Shown here in pieces: positions 10,994-23,240 of a stretch of 64,000 nucleotides of DNA. The stretch comes from Liopterus haemorrhoidalis (taxonomy: Eukaryota > Arthropoda > Insecta > Coleoptera > Dytiscidae). Position numbers and translations under genes: made by a program. The first letter of the stretch is position 1; each line of letters starts with the position of its first letter. The notes beneath the pieces are model-generated. The model did not search any database and was not told where the DNA came from. It saw nothing but the letters and a program-made list of their open reading frames with translations. Location of the stretch: NCBI GenBank assembly GCA_963971575.1, contig OZ020624.1, forward strand, positions 11,060,625-11,124,624, read 5' to 3'.

Positions 10994-11199
10994 GTTAGTT
11001 AGTTAGTTAGTTAAAAGTTTTTTGGCGCACAGCAACAAAGGCTATTTGCGCCTAACGCAGCCCATATAAATGACTAGACTATATATTAAAAACAATATAT
11101 TAGACTATAAATAAATAGATAAAATCATTTAAAAAAACGCATACTCAATAAAAGAAATCTTGCACTGACAAACACAAATAAATAATATAAAAAGTCTGT
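10994..11199 (-). mobile_element. I-like LINE 3' end, short 5'-truncated copy (copy 2)
   Basis: Only about 206 bp of the 3' UTR is present, starting with the GTTA tetranucleotide tail (GTTAGTTAGTTAGTTA on this strand) and GGCGCACAGCAACAAAGGC. It aligns closely with 58917-59108. Typical severe 5' truncation from target-primed reverse transcription. Confidence 0.85.
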
Positions 11200-12874
11200 G
11201 AGCTATAAAAAGTATGTGAGTGAATGTGAACTATCCTGAGACGAGTATTGTTTTCTATGGTTGAATCGTTCTTGTGGTATGGTGTGTATTGTGAGTCACT
11301 GTTTTGTTATTTTGTGCGGGTTTAACTTGTTATTTGAGTTTTTATTTATTGCAATGTCTCAAAAAAATACGAATTGTTGTGTCTTTGGTTGCCATTCTAT
11401 GAAATCTAAAGATTTAAGCATACATTTTCACTACTTTCCCACAAAAGGAAAGAGTTATGTTAACGTGACTAATAGTCGTGGGTTTGTTGAACGTATGGAC
11501 AAAAGAAAAGCTTGGGAATATATTCTTTCCATGGGTAAACCGACAACTCAGCACATGAGAGTATGTTCGAAGCATTTTAAGCCTGAGGACCATAGAATAA
11601 AAACAGATAAACAATAAAACAATAAATTATTTTTAAGGTTAAGCGTGCTAATTTTATTTATAATTTTAGGAAACTTGGCTAATAAAATTAGCCCGCGATT
11701 AAAAGAATCAGCAGTTCCAAGCCAAAATCTTCCCACCAAGTCACATATAAGCAGTATTGTGGAAAACCGACAACGATATGAACGACTCCAGAGAAGACAA
11801 ACAATGCGAGAATCGAATGAAGAAATAGAAGACTCACATTTGTATTGCAATGAACAAGAACCATTGGAAACAAATGCAGTGGAAAATCTGAACTTAGAAG
11901 AGAAATTAGCTGTTGAAGCTTTAATTAGTTTAAGCAATTCAAACGTTAATTCCACGTGTCCGCAACAGAAAATACTTAGTGATAAATATGTGCAAGTTAC
12001 TAGTGGTGATTTGATCACAACTTTTTCTTCCACCATAAAAAGTGACAACGAATTAAATTCATTGAGTAGATTAAATTCTTTTGCATTGTTAGAAAAACTC
12101 AGTCAATTATTAGATAAACACTATCCAGTACAAAGATTTTCGGTATTATCTCGTAAAGATAAAATAATTCTTGTTTTTATGAAATTAAAATTAGCTGTAA
12201 GTTTTAGAGTAATTTCATTCTTTTTTAAAATATCTCCCACAGCTTGTGGATCTATTTTTTCTGAATATATAAAAATATTAGCTAATATATTAAAATCATG
12301 TATAACTTGGCCTTCGATTGATGAAATTAGAAATAATGTTCCAAAATGTTTTAAAGACTATTCTAATGTACGAATTATCATCGACTGGACAGAAATACCT
12401 GTGCAAAGACCTACGTGTTTATGTTGTAGAATAAGAACTTACTCAATGTATAAAGGTAAACCAACATTAAAAATCATGACAGGTGTAAGTTCATCGGCTT
12501 TAACCTTTATTTGACACACTGGGGTAGAATCAACCCCACGCTTTATCTATGTTCATTTAAAGTATCCAAATCGAAAAAAATCGAATCTGTGGCGCCACCT
12601 GGTATTAATTCGAGGATACTACTTCCTTCCCAAGCTATGAGATTTTTTTTTAGATCGCTAACTCTTTAACCGTTTTCTCTTTTCAACTGTCGACTGAACT
12701 AGAGTGGTCACGCCTGTACCCCAGTGTGTCAAGAGCGTTTGAGAGTGTGAATTTTTTGACATTTTTTTTTTCGATTGACTTTAAAGTGAAAATCAAAAGG
12801 TTTAAGGTAAATATATTGTTTATTAAGTGCCTAATTTTTTTTCGGCAATGTGTGATGTTTTATCCGCATTTTAG

Positions 12875-14862
12875 ATGGCTTATAATTTACGGCCTCGGCG
12901 AATAATAGAGGAATTACTGGAAAATGAAGAGTCTGACGAGGAAATTGCTGAACAATGTGGTGATGCCGTCGGATCAGGTGACAGTGAAGGTTTTTCAACT
13001 TCTTCAGCAGGTGAAGAAGACAGTGATATTGAAATGGAAGACGTAAGTCTTAGCCAACGCCTAAATGAGTCTCGTGCTCGAGCACGACCTACCACCAAGC
13101 TGAAAGGAAAAAATGGCTTTCGTTGGGAAACAGCTTTCTCTACTCGAAGATCAGGTACGGACGCCAGCGACCCCTCTTCTCTCTCTTTCTTTATCTATAC
13201 ATCTATTTCTATATCTATATATTCATCTAATATCTTTATCTATATATCTTTTTATCTTTCTATCTGTCTTTACATCTCGTTCTATACGACTCTTGTTTTA
13301 CTATGTGATTCATGTTATTTTTCGTGAACCGACGCTAAAAGTAAATAAAAATTTATCGACTGTTATTTTTTTTTAGATCGTCAATCTGATATTGTACCTG
13401 AAATGGTTCCTGGCCCAGCTGGTGACTCTGAACATGCGAATACGATCGAAGAGTTTTGGATTTGTCTGTTTGATAAAAAGATGATAGATAATCTGATAGA
13501 AAACACGAATAAAAAAATCGAGCAAGAATGTGTGACACTTGTCACCGAAAACAGAGAAGAATCATATCATTACCATACCGACGAGGTCGAAATAAAAGCC
13601 TACATTGGATTACTTTATTATACTGGTCTGTGGAAGTCAAGTAAAGTTAACGACAATCGACTGTGGGATAAAAAGAATGGCATTACATTCTACAGATGTA
13701 TGTTTCCAAGAAGTCGATTCACTTTTTTGACAAAATGTTTACGTTTTGATGATAGTGATACGAGAAACAAAGATGATCGATTCGCTCCTATTCGTTCATT
13801 TTGGAGTATTTTTATTCAAAATTGCCAAAATAATTATACGCCAAGCAGCCAATGTACCGTTGATGAGCAGCTATTGAGTTTTCGAGGACGTTGTCTTTTT
13901 AGAGTCTACATGAAAGATAAGCCAGACAAGCATGGACTCAAAATTATTAGTTTAAATGATGCCAAAACTGCATATATGATAAATGCAGTTCAGTATTTAG
14001 GTAAAAATACTGAGATAACTCAAAGGGATGAAGCAATCCCGGAGTATTACTTTCGTTAAGTTACTGAACCCATTTACAACAGCAATCGTTCAGTTACTTG
14101 TGATAATTGGTATACTTCGATACCTTTGTTATTGCGAATGTTGAAGGAACCTTATCATATACAAATAACTGGTACAGTGAGAAAAAACAAACGAGAGATT
14201 CCTACTGAATTTTTAGTTGCACCTAAAGAGCGACCTGCTACCAAGTTTGCTCACACGAAAGATTTAACTCTTCTTTCTTTCGCTCCAAAAAAGAAAAGTA
14301 ACAAAGTCGTCATCATTGTATCTTCTCACATGAACACAAATAACATAACAGATGGAAAATCAGATATAGTAAGGTATTACAATATGAATAAAGGAGGTAC
14401 AGATACATTTGACAAGCTTTGCCATTCGTATACTGCGACTGGAAGGACAAATAGGTGGCCCAAGCGATATTTCTTTGGCATTTTAGATCAAGCCATAGTT
14501 AATTCAAGAATTTTACTCGCGTGCAAATTGAAAATTGATGGAAAATGTGAAAAGGTAACGGCTATTGACTGCTTGGAAAATTTGCACATGCATCTTGTAA
14601 AACTACATTTGCAGAATCGGTACGCTACCGTAACACTCAGACAAGATATCCGGCTTGAGATTGCAGCTATTTTAAATGTAGATGTGAAAGGCTCTCATAA
14701 ACTCGCAAATGTAGCACTGCAACAGCCCCAACGATGTGCAAGTTGCACCAGAAAAGAGGATAAAAAAGTCGAAAAGGTTGTGCATCCTGCCAACGCCCTA
14801 TCTGCAGCAATCACAGCTTCATCCTTTGTGAACATTGTTCAGGAAACAATAAAAATAAATAA
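12875..14862 (+). pseudogene. piggyBac transposase with one nonsense codon and a C-terminal frameshift
   Basis: Exon 1 (12875-13154) begins MAYNLRPRRIIEELLENEES, an acidic N-terminus. A 222-bp intron (13155-13376, GT...TTTTAG) precedes exon 2. The DDE_Tnp_1_7 core has all three aspartates: CTVDEQLLSFRGRC, VTCDNWYTSI and NKGGTDTFDKL. An in-frame TAA at 14057-14059 cuts the protein where lysine or a similar residue is expected. Near 14778 a one-base loss shifts the frame, so the cysteine-rich zinc-binding tail (CQRPICSNH...LCEHC, ending near 14862) is out of frame. The ATG follows a TTTTAG, so an upstream 5' UTR intron is possible. Otherwise the copy is nearly intact. Confidence 0.88.
13172..13290 (+). 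repeat. TCTA/TATC-rich microsatellite in piggyBac intron
   Basis: Imperfect TCTATATC and TCTTTCTATC runs fill most of the intron, downstream of the donor. Confidence 0.7.
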
Positions 14863-15778
14863 TTATTATTTACTAAATAATTATAAAATACATAACCTAT
14901 TATAATACATCATATATTTGCTAAACATATAGTTTACTTTATTCAAGAAATTGCATTTTTCACTCCCCGGAATAAATACCTTTTTTGGAAAGTAGCATAT
15001 TCAACTATTTTTTTTTCTTACAGTGGTATATCTCAAGATAATTCATCTAAATTTTTAGCAATTATTATCAAAAATTAAAAATGTTATGAATTTTTAATCA
15101 ATTTTGGTCGTTTTTTCGTATATTTTTAGGTAATCTAATTTTTTAAACATATTTACTTTCAATATTTTAATATCAAACTTATGCAGTCTTCAAAATAAAC
15201 TTTTCAGAAGCTCTATTAAATATTTCTGCTTGAAATTTTTTTACGATTATTTTTGATAACGATTTATTCGATGGGGTACAACAAACCCCAGTGTGTCAAG
15301 TACGCTACACCAGGGAAGTGTGTGAAATAAAGGTTAATAACCTTTGTGAGTAAAACCTATGGTGTCAGAACTTCAGACAAGGCCGTTTTTGAAAAAAGTG
15401 GACTCGTAGATAAATTAGAACCACACATCGATGCAATTATGGCCGATAAGGGTTTTTTAATCGATGACATATGTAATTCCAATTTTATAAAAATCATTCG
15501 ACCAGCATTTTTAAGGAAGAAGAAACAATTTTGCAAAGAATCTGCGCAAGAAAATATAAAAATATCTAGAGCACGAGTCCATGTAGCAAGAGTTAACCAG
15601 CGTTTGAGGCTTTTTAATATTTTTAATAATACTTTTCCTTGGTCCTTAGTGCGACACATTGATGATATAGTAGTTGTATGTGCTGCTATGGTTAATTTAC
15701 AATCACCTTTATTATCAGATGATAAATTTTAGTATCAGTATTTGTGTATCAAAGACTGAGGTCTGAAAAACACTTTTT

Positions 15779-17410
15779 TTAGAGATTTAATGTTTTTATT
15801 ATTGTTTGAAAATATTTACGTGTAATACATATTATAAAGTTTTTTGTAAAATTTTCGTCAAATAAGACTTCTACATTAATATAGTTGTTTGATTTAGCTG
15901 AATAAATGATAAAATCACATACTTTTAAATTTAATATAGCTAACCCTAATTGCACCTATCCATAATATTGATGTTTCTTTTTTAGTTCTATGCCATTCTC
16001 GGTTTGTCTCAAGAATTTGCATTCTATTAGAAAACTCTGTTCATCTTGTTCTAAACCTAAAAATATAACATAAGGAAACGAATTTTCATTTAAATTAAAT
16101 AATTACCTATATATGGACATTTTATTTCTAGTAATTTTATTGAGACTCCGTCATCAAAAACAATACCGTCAGGTGAAAAGCCCAACCAGGGATGTTGCTT
16201 ACAAATAATAAGTCCAATGTTGCTATAGACTTTATAATTGGTATTATTTTTATATGCCATCAAGGCATTTGGTTCATTAATTAACCCATGCTGAATATAT
16301 TTGTTCAGGAATTTTTTAGGATAAATACAATCCATGGTCTTTTTACTTCTGTCTTCAATCTTCTTTATTGTAAGTAAATATAGAATAACATGTGGAACCT
16401 AATATACAATTAATACAAATAAAAAACAATTGATCAAACAATTTCGCAAAAATAGAATATTTGCTATCGGTTGCTTAATACTTTTATATCTTCAATCTTG
16501 TTTAATGTTATCATATACAATAAATTATTTTTTAACTAATTTTGCTAATTAATTTATACCTGTTATTCTAAATCTTCTGGCTTCAGACCATTCTTCACTT
16601 CCTTGTTTTAAAACAGCAATGGGTTTTTCCCGGTTTTTAGGAAGTTGAGTTATAATATTTAAACAGCAATCGCGTGTACATAAGTCGTTGGTTGGTACTG
16701 TGAAATTGCTCATTTGTTCTTTAACTAATATAAAAAATGCTGAATTATCTGCATGTTCTAGGATTGAAGCTAACCAGATAGGCAGTGGATCATTATTTGA
16801 TTCCAAAAGAGAATCTTCTTTTGAAGTTGATCGTCCTAAACTAAAATTATACTGTAAAAATATATTATTATTGATTTTATGTTATCTTACATATGTCTGC
16901 TCAAATTTGAACCTGGTACGATGGCTAAAATATCTTTTCGACATTCATCCAATTCTGACTTAGTCAACTCTTTAACAATTTTAGTTTCTTTTCTCGTTAG
17001 ATTTACGCAGGAATATTCCCACACCGGAATTGGTCTGTAATTTTCGTTGGTATTCACTCTCACTTTCGACCAGTAACATTCCACATCTGTTGACGATAAT
17101 AATTCAAGTGAGAGTAAATCTGTCCTAAAAATTAAAAGAAAAACCAGAACCACGACAATAAAATAATGATGATTCTACATATCATGTAAAATTAGGAAGG
17201 CTTTAATCTGCCATAATTTGATTAAAATAAATACAACCTAGAGCAATGTAACAATGTTGCTGCTACATGTTTACATTTTTCTGAAAGACCAGCTTTACAA
17301 GTGCACTGAAATTTATCAATTGTTACAGTTCCATTATTATTAATTAATTTCCCAGTAATAGAATGTGGAGTACTTTGCAAAGCACTGGTTTGCAGGCATA
17401 AAGAAACAAT
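15779..17410 (-). pseudogene. SWIM-YqaJ nuclease gene of the ISL2EU element
   Basis: Minus-strand exons give, in order: a SWIM zinc finger (CTCKAGLSEKCKHVAATLLH; donor after TGCTCTAG near 17239); a linker exon ending near 16890; an exon with the YqaJ opening QGSEEWSEARRFRITG (16560-16840); an exon with SPDGIVFDD and LLEIKCPY, the D...E-x-K nuclease residues (16105-16395); and a final exon to the stop at 15779-15781. A one-base deletion near 16365 breaks the frame, and a TAG at about 15961 replaces a glutamine codon in the YYGQVQLGLA block. The family is the lambda-exonuclease/YqaJ fold. Its role in transposition is not established. The N-terminus before the SWIM finger is not found. Confidence 0.78.
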
Positions 17411-17581
17411 GCTAATTTATTTATTTAATATTTCTTTTCGTCCAATATTAAAATAGCACCAATAGCATAGCGGAACGTCATATGGCACGTGATATATCTA
17501 CGTTTAAAAATTTGATTTTAGTTGTGTTTTCAAACATTATTAACTTGTAGTTGTGAAAATTACTTCTTAAAACAATATAAA

Positions 17582-18580
17582 ATGTCGAAGCGAGCCGGAA
17601 ATGTTAATAAAGAACAAAAAGATATTTTGATCGAATTTGTTACGCGTAATCCAAAAATAATAGATGGCCGATTTAGCAATAATTTTACTTTTAAAGATAG
17701 CCAATTAAAATGGATAGAAATTACCGAAATTTTAAATTCTATTCCATCAGACGGTACAAAAAACTGGAAACAATGGAGAAAAGTAAGTTATTATTGATTA
17801 AATTTTATTGTATAATTATTAATAAGTATATAATTTTTAGGTACGGCAAGATATAAAAAGTAAAACGAAAAATAAAAAAAGTTGCATACTTAAAGAGAGA
17901 AATAAAACTGGTGGCGGTCTTCCCCCAGTAGACAATTTCGATGAAAATAATAAGGCCGTCTTGGACTTATTAAGTCCAACTTCAATGGAAGGAATTGAGA
18001 GTAATTCAGAAACTTTACCCGTATGTAGATATGCAAAATTTGTTTTCGTACGCTTGTGCATACTATACACATAATTCGCTTTTTACACGATTTCCTTTAT
18101 TCTTATTTACTTATTTTATAGAAATGGAATGAACCTACAGTAATTTTCATACAAGAAGAAAATTTAGACGATAACAAATGGAAAGAGGTCTCACATTTGG
18201 AGGAAACAAACGTTAATGATAACAGTGAAATGAGAACACCACAGACAAAGAAAATTAGTACAGGTATGTTTTAGTAAATTTATAAGTATCACAACATTAA
18301 TTGTATCCATTAATCTGGAAATTGTGTTTACATATATACATTCTTTTCTTTAGAAAGAAGAAAAAAAAGTAATAAAATAAGAAGATTAGAAAACACTGTG
18401 GCTGCTTCTGAAAAGTTGTTTGATATAGCAAATAAAAAATATCTGCTTAAAGAAAAATATTATAAAAAAAAACTGGAATTATTAGAAAGACAGGTAGATT
18501 TATTAGAGAAAGATGTGATTATAAAAAAAGAAATTTCAGAAGATTTAAAAACTCTAATAACGTTACTACCCAAAAGTTAG
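17582..18580 (+). CDS. Harbinger-associated SANT/Myb-like protein, four exons
   Basis: Predicted join 17582-17782, 17841-18020, 18122-18263, 18354-18580: 750 nt, 249 residues, no internal stop, and all introns GT-AG with matching phase. Residues about 5-70 form a Myb/SANT-like DNA-binding domain (NVNKEQKDILIEFVTRNP...WIEITEILNSI...WKQWRKVRQDIK). The middle is glycine/proline and acidic. The C-terminus is a long basic coiled coil (YYKKKLELLERQVDLLEKDV). It is convergent with the transposase gene, 277 bp away. Start chosen at ATG 17582 because it leads straight into the domain. This is the best-preserved gene in the window. Confidence 0.8.
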
Positions 18581-19880
18581 ACAGTATTGTTAATATAAAA
18601 TTTGAATTGGTTTATAATAAAATATATATTATGTAAAGTGTATGGTTTTATTATTGTAAGTAGTAGTAAATATTTGTATGTATTTTAATATAACTTCACA
18701 ATCTACATGAAAACTGAGTGGTGACGAAATCGTGTCATATTTTATTTGTTATTATTTTTGAACAACTATACAGCAAAGGCTACTTCTTACAACAAGAAAA
18801 AATATTTAATAGATTATAATAAATTACGAATATCATAAAGTAAATAAATGTTTAAATTTAAAATTGTTTTCTGTAAACTACATTGCAATACAATATGTAA
18901 AAAAATTTCGAATGTGCAGTTCGGCCTTTAACAAGTTCTGGATTTACTCGCTGCATTTGTTGTTGTTCCTCATTCAAGTCATTTGACAAGCCCAAGTCAA
19001 TTTCTGCGCCACAATTTTCTAAAATATTGGGTTCGGGTACATTATATTCGACACACATATTGTGGAGTACTATGCATGCGTTTATTATTTTACATGCGAT
19101 TTGTGGTTGATAATGCAGTACACGGTGCTTTAACAGACATCTAAAACGCATTTTTAATAAACCATCACACCTTTCAATTATAGACCTAGTCTTCATTTGT
19201 CTGGTGTTATAATGATACTCAGGTGTACCTATGGCTGGTTCAGGATTTATGATCGGTGTCATCATCTATGATCTAAGAGCGTATCCAGAATCACCTTAAA
19301 ACATATTAAATGTTGTTATAAAATATAAATAATTAATTAAATACTACAAACCTAGTAAAAAATAATCTGTACAGTCTCTCTGATGCAAATTAAGAAAATA
19401 ATCTTTTAAACTAGAGCGATTCCAAATGTAACTATCATTAGTGCTACCAGGATAACGAGCACAGACATGAGTTATCCTCATTCTAGAATCCCACACCTAC
19501 AATATTCAATTAACATTACTATTTTTATGTGGACAAGGTATTAAAATATATTACCAATTGGACATTAATTGAGTGATACCCTTTACGGTTCACATAAATG
19601 TGTTCTTCGTCCTTAAGTTAAAGGCAACTTACTCATTTCGAATTATCTGTAATTCTTGCAGTGTACTTGGAAATTTTATCCACTGTTGGAAGATATTTGC
19701 ATGGTTTAAGGCTTCGCTTACTTCTGCTACACATCTACCAACGGACGATTGACTAACAGCAGTATATAAATCATAACCTACATTTGTTTGATAGCTTCCA
19801 GTGGCATAAAATCTTAAAGCAGTTAAAACCTGTAATTTTATAATATTTTGAATTGAAGTAATTGTATGAATATTCTCAAA

Positions 19881-20075
19881 TTGTTGTGTTCTCGCCTACT
19901 TTTATATTTGTTTGGACAACTGCCATTCCGGCATCCTGGCGACCGAAGCGTCGTTGTCAGGGATACGTCCAGTCTGTTATTATATTGTCTTGTACTGTCG
20001 TAAGTTCAATAAAAATCTGATATAAACAGCTGTGTTTACTTAATGTCCTCTAGCCCAATTACAAACGTAATATTG
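19881..20075 (+). repeat. Probable 5' LTR end and primer-binding site of gypsy-1
   Basis: Sequence starting TGTTGTGTTCTCGCC runs through an AATAAA (about 20008) to TTGGCGACGAATCGG, which has the form of a tRNA primer-binding site just after an LTR. Only one LTR is present because the 3' half of the element is missing, so the start at 19881 is a guess from the TG dinucleotide. Confidence 0.45.
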
Positions 20076-20183
20076 GCGACGAATCGGTCGAACTTCACAA
20101 AATAAGTGCATAAGGTCAGCATTAGTCATTGTAAAAAGTCAAGTAAAATTCACGCTACGTACGGTGAACCTAACAGTGAAAAA

Positions 20184-20960
20184 ATGGCGCTCATAGGAAA
20201 TATAGAGCCATTTAATTCAGCAAAATCAGACATAACCACCTACATGGAAAGGTTCGAACAGTTCGTACTGTGCAATGAGGTAGAAGCCAGAAAAAAAGTG
20301 CCGCTGTTGTTAACATTAATAGGTGGTCCGGCCTCTAGTGTACTGAAGGATTTGTTGTCTCCAGAACCCGTAACGAGTAAGAGTTTTGATCAAATCAAAG
20401 ATATTTTAGTTGAACACTATGCTCCAAAACGGCTTGTCATAGCTGAACGTTATAAATTTAATGTTTCTCAGCAAGATAACAATGAAACTATCACTGCCTA
20501 CACGGCAAGACTGAAAAACCTGGCAAAATTTTGTGAGTTTGGGTTGTTTCTCAACGATGCCCTCAGAGATAAGTTGGTGTGTGGCATCAAGTCGGAACAC
20601 ATTAAAAGGAAACTTCTAACGGAAAGCAAAGTAACTTTTGAGTCAGCGTTTCAAATTGCATGTGGAATGGAGTCTGCAGAGTCGCAGTTGAAAGCCATGG
20701 GACCGGAACCTGTCATTAATAAATTTGAGAAGAGCAAGAACGTCACTAAGAATGCCAGTAGAAGAGTGTGTCAAAGTGTTTCAGGTGTACAAGAAACCAC
20801 AATCCGAAGTCCTGTCCAGCACGAGAGTGGGAGTGCTACATATGTCATGAAAAAGGGCATACTAGTAAGGTGTGCAAAAAGAAGAAAGTTAACCTTCTAC
20901 AGGAAGACGAGAGCGATGCAATTTCAACAGAGGAAGAAAATGAAGATTCCTTTGAGTTAG
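20184..20960 (+). CDS. gypsy-1 gag
   Basis: ATG at 20184 opens MALIGNIEPFNSAKSDITTY, a Ty3/gypsy gag core with the conserved stretch LPLLLTLIG-like PLLLTLIGGPASSVLKDLL and Y.F....Q...ETI..Y...L..LA..CEFG. The frame passes into the zinc-knuckle region and ends at 20960. From 20762 the -1 frame is open and encodes the CCHC knuckle and protease. So gag and pol overlap by about 200 nt, either through programmed -1 frameshifting or because of one old indel. Confidence 0.75.
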   Translation: MALIGNIEPFNSAKSDITTYMERFEQFVLCNEVEARKKVPLLLTLIGGPASSVLKDLLSPEPVTSKSFDQIKDILVEHYAPKRLVIAERYKFNVSQQDNNETITAYTARLKNLAKFCEFGLFLNDALRDKLVCGIKSEHIKRKLLTESKVTFESAFQIACGMESAESQLKAMGPEPVINKFEKSKNVTKNASRRVCQSVSGVQETTIRSPVQHESGSATYVMKKGILVRCAKRRKLTFYRKTRAMQFQQRKKMKIPLS

Positions 20961-23240
20961 GCTACATTGCGAATGTAAACAGTTTCAAGGATGTAAAACC
21001 TGTAAAAGTAACTATGAAGGTTGAAGGTATGGATTTAGCTTTTGAAATTGACACTGGCGCGTGTAAAACAGTCTTGCATAAAGCAGATTATAAACGTTTT
21101 TTAAGTCATTTGAAAATTAAACCTGTTACTTATAAATTAAAAGTCGTAACGGGAAGTGCAGTCAAAATTTTAGGAGAAGTATGTGTGAAAGTTAATTTTC
21201 AAAACAAATCATATGTATTACCAGTTGTCATTTTGGATCCTGAATGTAAATTTTCACCTTTGCTAGGCAGAAATTGGTTAAATGTTTTAAAACCAAATTG
21301 GTCTAATATGTTTAATGTCTGTAATATGTCTGTCATGTCAAAGTCAAATAATGTCATGGAAAGTCAGTCAGTCAGTGAATTTGTAAAAGACATAAAAGAA
21401 CAATTTAAGGATGTTTTCGAAGAGGAAAAACATTCCTACGTTAAAGATTTTAAAGTAAATTTGCCTGTAAAAGAGGGAGCTAAACCGATGGTTCATACGG
21501 CATATGATATGCCATTTGCATTAAGAGAAAAAGTCGAATCAGAAATTTTAAATCTAGTTGAAGCTAAAGTTTTGTCAAAAGTTCAACATAGCAATTGGGA
21601 TAGTCCTATAGTGGTAGTCCCAAAAAAAAATTCTAGTGATATTAGAATTTGTGTGGATTTTAAAAAAACACTTAATAAAGTGATCGAAGCGGATCATTGT
21701 AGTCTACCGTTACCCGAGGACATTTTTGCATGTCTAAGTAATAAAAAGTATTTTTCAGTAATAGATTTAAAGGGAGCGTATCAGCAACTTTTAGTAAATG
21801 ACAGTTCAAAAGAATTGTTAACGATAAATACCCACATGGGATTATTTTGCTATAATCGGTTAACTTACGGTATAAGTTCAGCCCCAGGTATATTTCAAAG
21901 TTTTATGGACACTATTATTAAAGGGTTAAAAAACACCAGCTGTTATTTGGATGATATTTTAGTCGCAGATGATACGTTACAAGGTTGTTGTCAAAAAGTA
22001 ATAGATTTATTTAAAGTTTTAAGCAAGTATAACATTAAAGTCAATGAAAAAAAATGTAAATTTTGTAAGAAAAATGTAGAATTTCTGGGTCATATCATTG
22101 ATCAAAACGGAATTCATCCAACCCAAGAAAAGATTGAATGTATTAAAATGGCGGCAGTACCTGAAAATTTAACGCAACTTAAATCATATTTGGGATTGCT
22201 TAATTATTACGGTAAATTTATACCTATGTTATCATCAAAATTAAAACCGTTATATAATTTATGTAAAAGTAATATAGATTTAAAAAAAAGTTAAACACAA
22301 GAATGTACAAAGGCATTCGAAGAAATTAAATTTTTTTTAACATCTGAGAAAGTTCTCACATGTTACGACCCCAAACAACCCAACACTATAACTTGTGATG
22401 CCAGTAATTATGGTGTAGGTTCTGTGTTAAGTCATGTAATTAACGGAGTAGAAAAACCAGTAATGTATGCGTCAAGTACCTTATCGCCAGCTGAACAAAA
22501 ATATTCAAATTTAGAAAGGGAGGCCTTAGCGATAATTTTTGGTCTAAAAAAATTTCACAAATATATTTTTGGAAGAGAATTAACTCTAATAACTGATCAT
22601 CAGCCATTAGAAGTAATTTTTGGTAAAGACAAGGGTCTACCAATAACCGCGTCCGCAAGGATAACGCGATGGGCAATCATGCTATCAGGTTATACATATA
22701 AAATAAATTATAAAAAAGGTAAATCTATAGGTAACGCAGACGGGTTATCACGTTTACCTAATAATGAAGAAACAGGAATTACCGATTTTTTATTTTCATT
22801 TAACTTAATAAATTGTATGCCATTAAATGCATCAGATATCGTAAATGCATCTAATAAAGATATAACGTTGTCCAAAGTTATAGAATATACGCGTTCAGGT
22901 TGGGAAAGAGTAAATGTAATAGATGAAAATTTAAAACAATATTTTAAAAGACGTAATGAATTATCAGTAGAACGAAATTGTTTATTAATTGGTTCAAGAG
23001 TCGTTGTTCCAAAAACTTTACAACTTGAAGTATTAAAACTATTTCATGAAGAACACATAGGTATAGTTAGAACAAAAGCGTTAATGAGGTCTTACTGTTG
23101 GTGGCCAAATATGAACGAGGCAATTGAAAAATTTATTGGAAACTGTATGATTTGTCAGGAAAACCAAAATTTAATTCAGACTAATCCATTAGTCGAGTGG
23201 CCAAAAGTTCAAAAAAATTTCTTTCGTGTACACATAGATT
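20762..23240 (+). pseudogene. gypsy-1 pol: knuckle, protease, RT, RNase H, integrase N-terminus
   Basis: The frame (-1 to gag) holds CCHC knuckles (CYICHEKGHTSKVC), protease FEIDTGACKTVLH and reverse transcriptase motifs (RICVDFKKTLNKV, FSVIDLKGAYQQ, CYLDDILVA). A TAA at 22292-22294 interrupts it, then RNase H follows (CDASNYGVGSVLS, YSNLEREALAI, ITDHQPLEVIF, NADGLSRLP) and the integrase HHCC finger (HEEHIGIVRTKAL...CMICQ). It ends at FFRVHIDF just before the integrase DDE core, where the sequence returns to Harbinger intron at about 23240. The missing 3' half includes the second LTR. Confidence 0.88.

Larger units (their letters stand above)
12504..15333 (+). mobile_element. piggyBac element (2.83 kb)
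   Basis: TTAA flanks both sides (12500-12503 and 15334-15337). The ends are CCTTTATTTGACACACTGGG at the left and the inverted CCTTTATTTCACACACT at the right. A subterminal CCCAGTGTGTCAAG motif recurs near 12720 and 15286 in addition to the left tip, which fits the asymmetric internal repeats of piggyBac. It carries a spliced transposase gene. Confidence 0.92.
11354..15732 (+). pseudogene. THAP-DDE (ISL2EU) transposase, interrupted by piggyBac
   Basis: Exon 1 (ATG at 11354) encodes a THAP zinc finger, CCVFGCHS...HYFP...AWEYIL...RVCSKHF, with C2CH ligands. A probable exon 2 from about 11671 carries a linker, a helix-turn-helix region (LSRKDKIILVFMKLKLAVSF) and the start of the DDE domain (VRIIIDWTEIPVQRP, first acidic residue). 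At 12500-12503 the frame meets TTAA and a piggyBac. It resumes at 15334 with the second acidic block (IDAIMADKGFLIDDI) and ends ARVHVARVNQRLRLF...LLSDDKF. Without the insertion and one TTAA copy the frame is continuous. The donor after exon 1 looks damaged (ATAAAC where GT is expected), so splicing there is uncertain. Confidence 0.82.
11200..17470. mobile_element. ISL2EU-type DNA transposon with two convergent genes (ends approximate)
   Basis: A THAP-domain DDE transposase on the plus strand (11354-15732) and a SWIM-YqaJ nuclease gene on the minus strand (15779-17410) converge with 46 bp between their stop codons. ISL2EU (also called IS4EU) elements are known to encode exactly this pair. Terminal repeats could not be identified, so the edges are estimates set by the I-like fragment at the left and the SANT gene at the right. 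A piggyBac interrupts the transposase. Confidence 0.7.
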
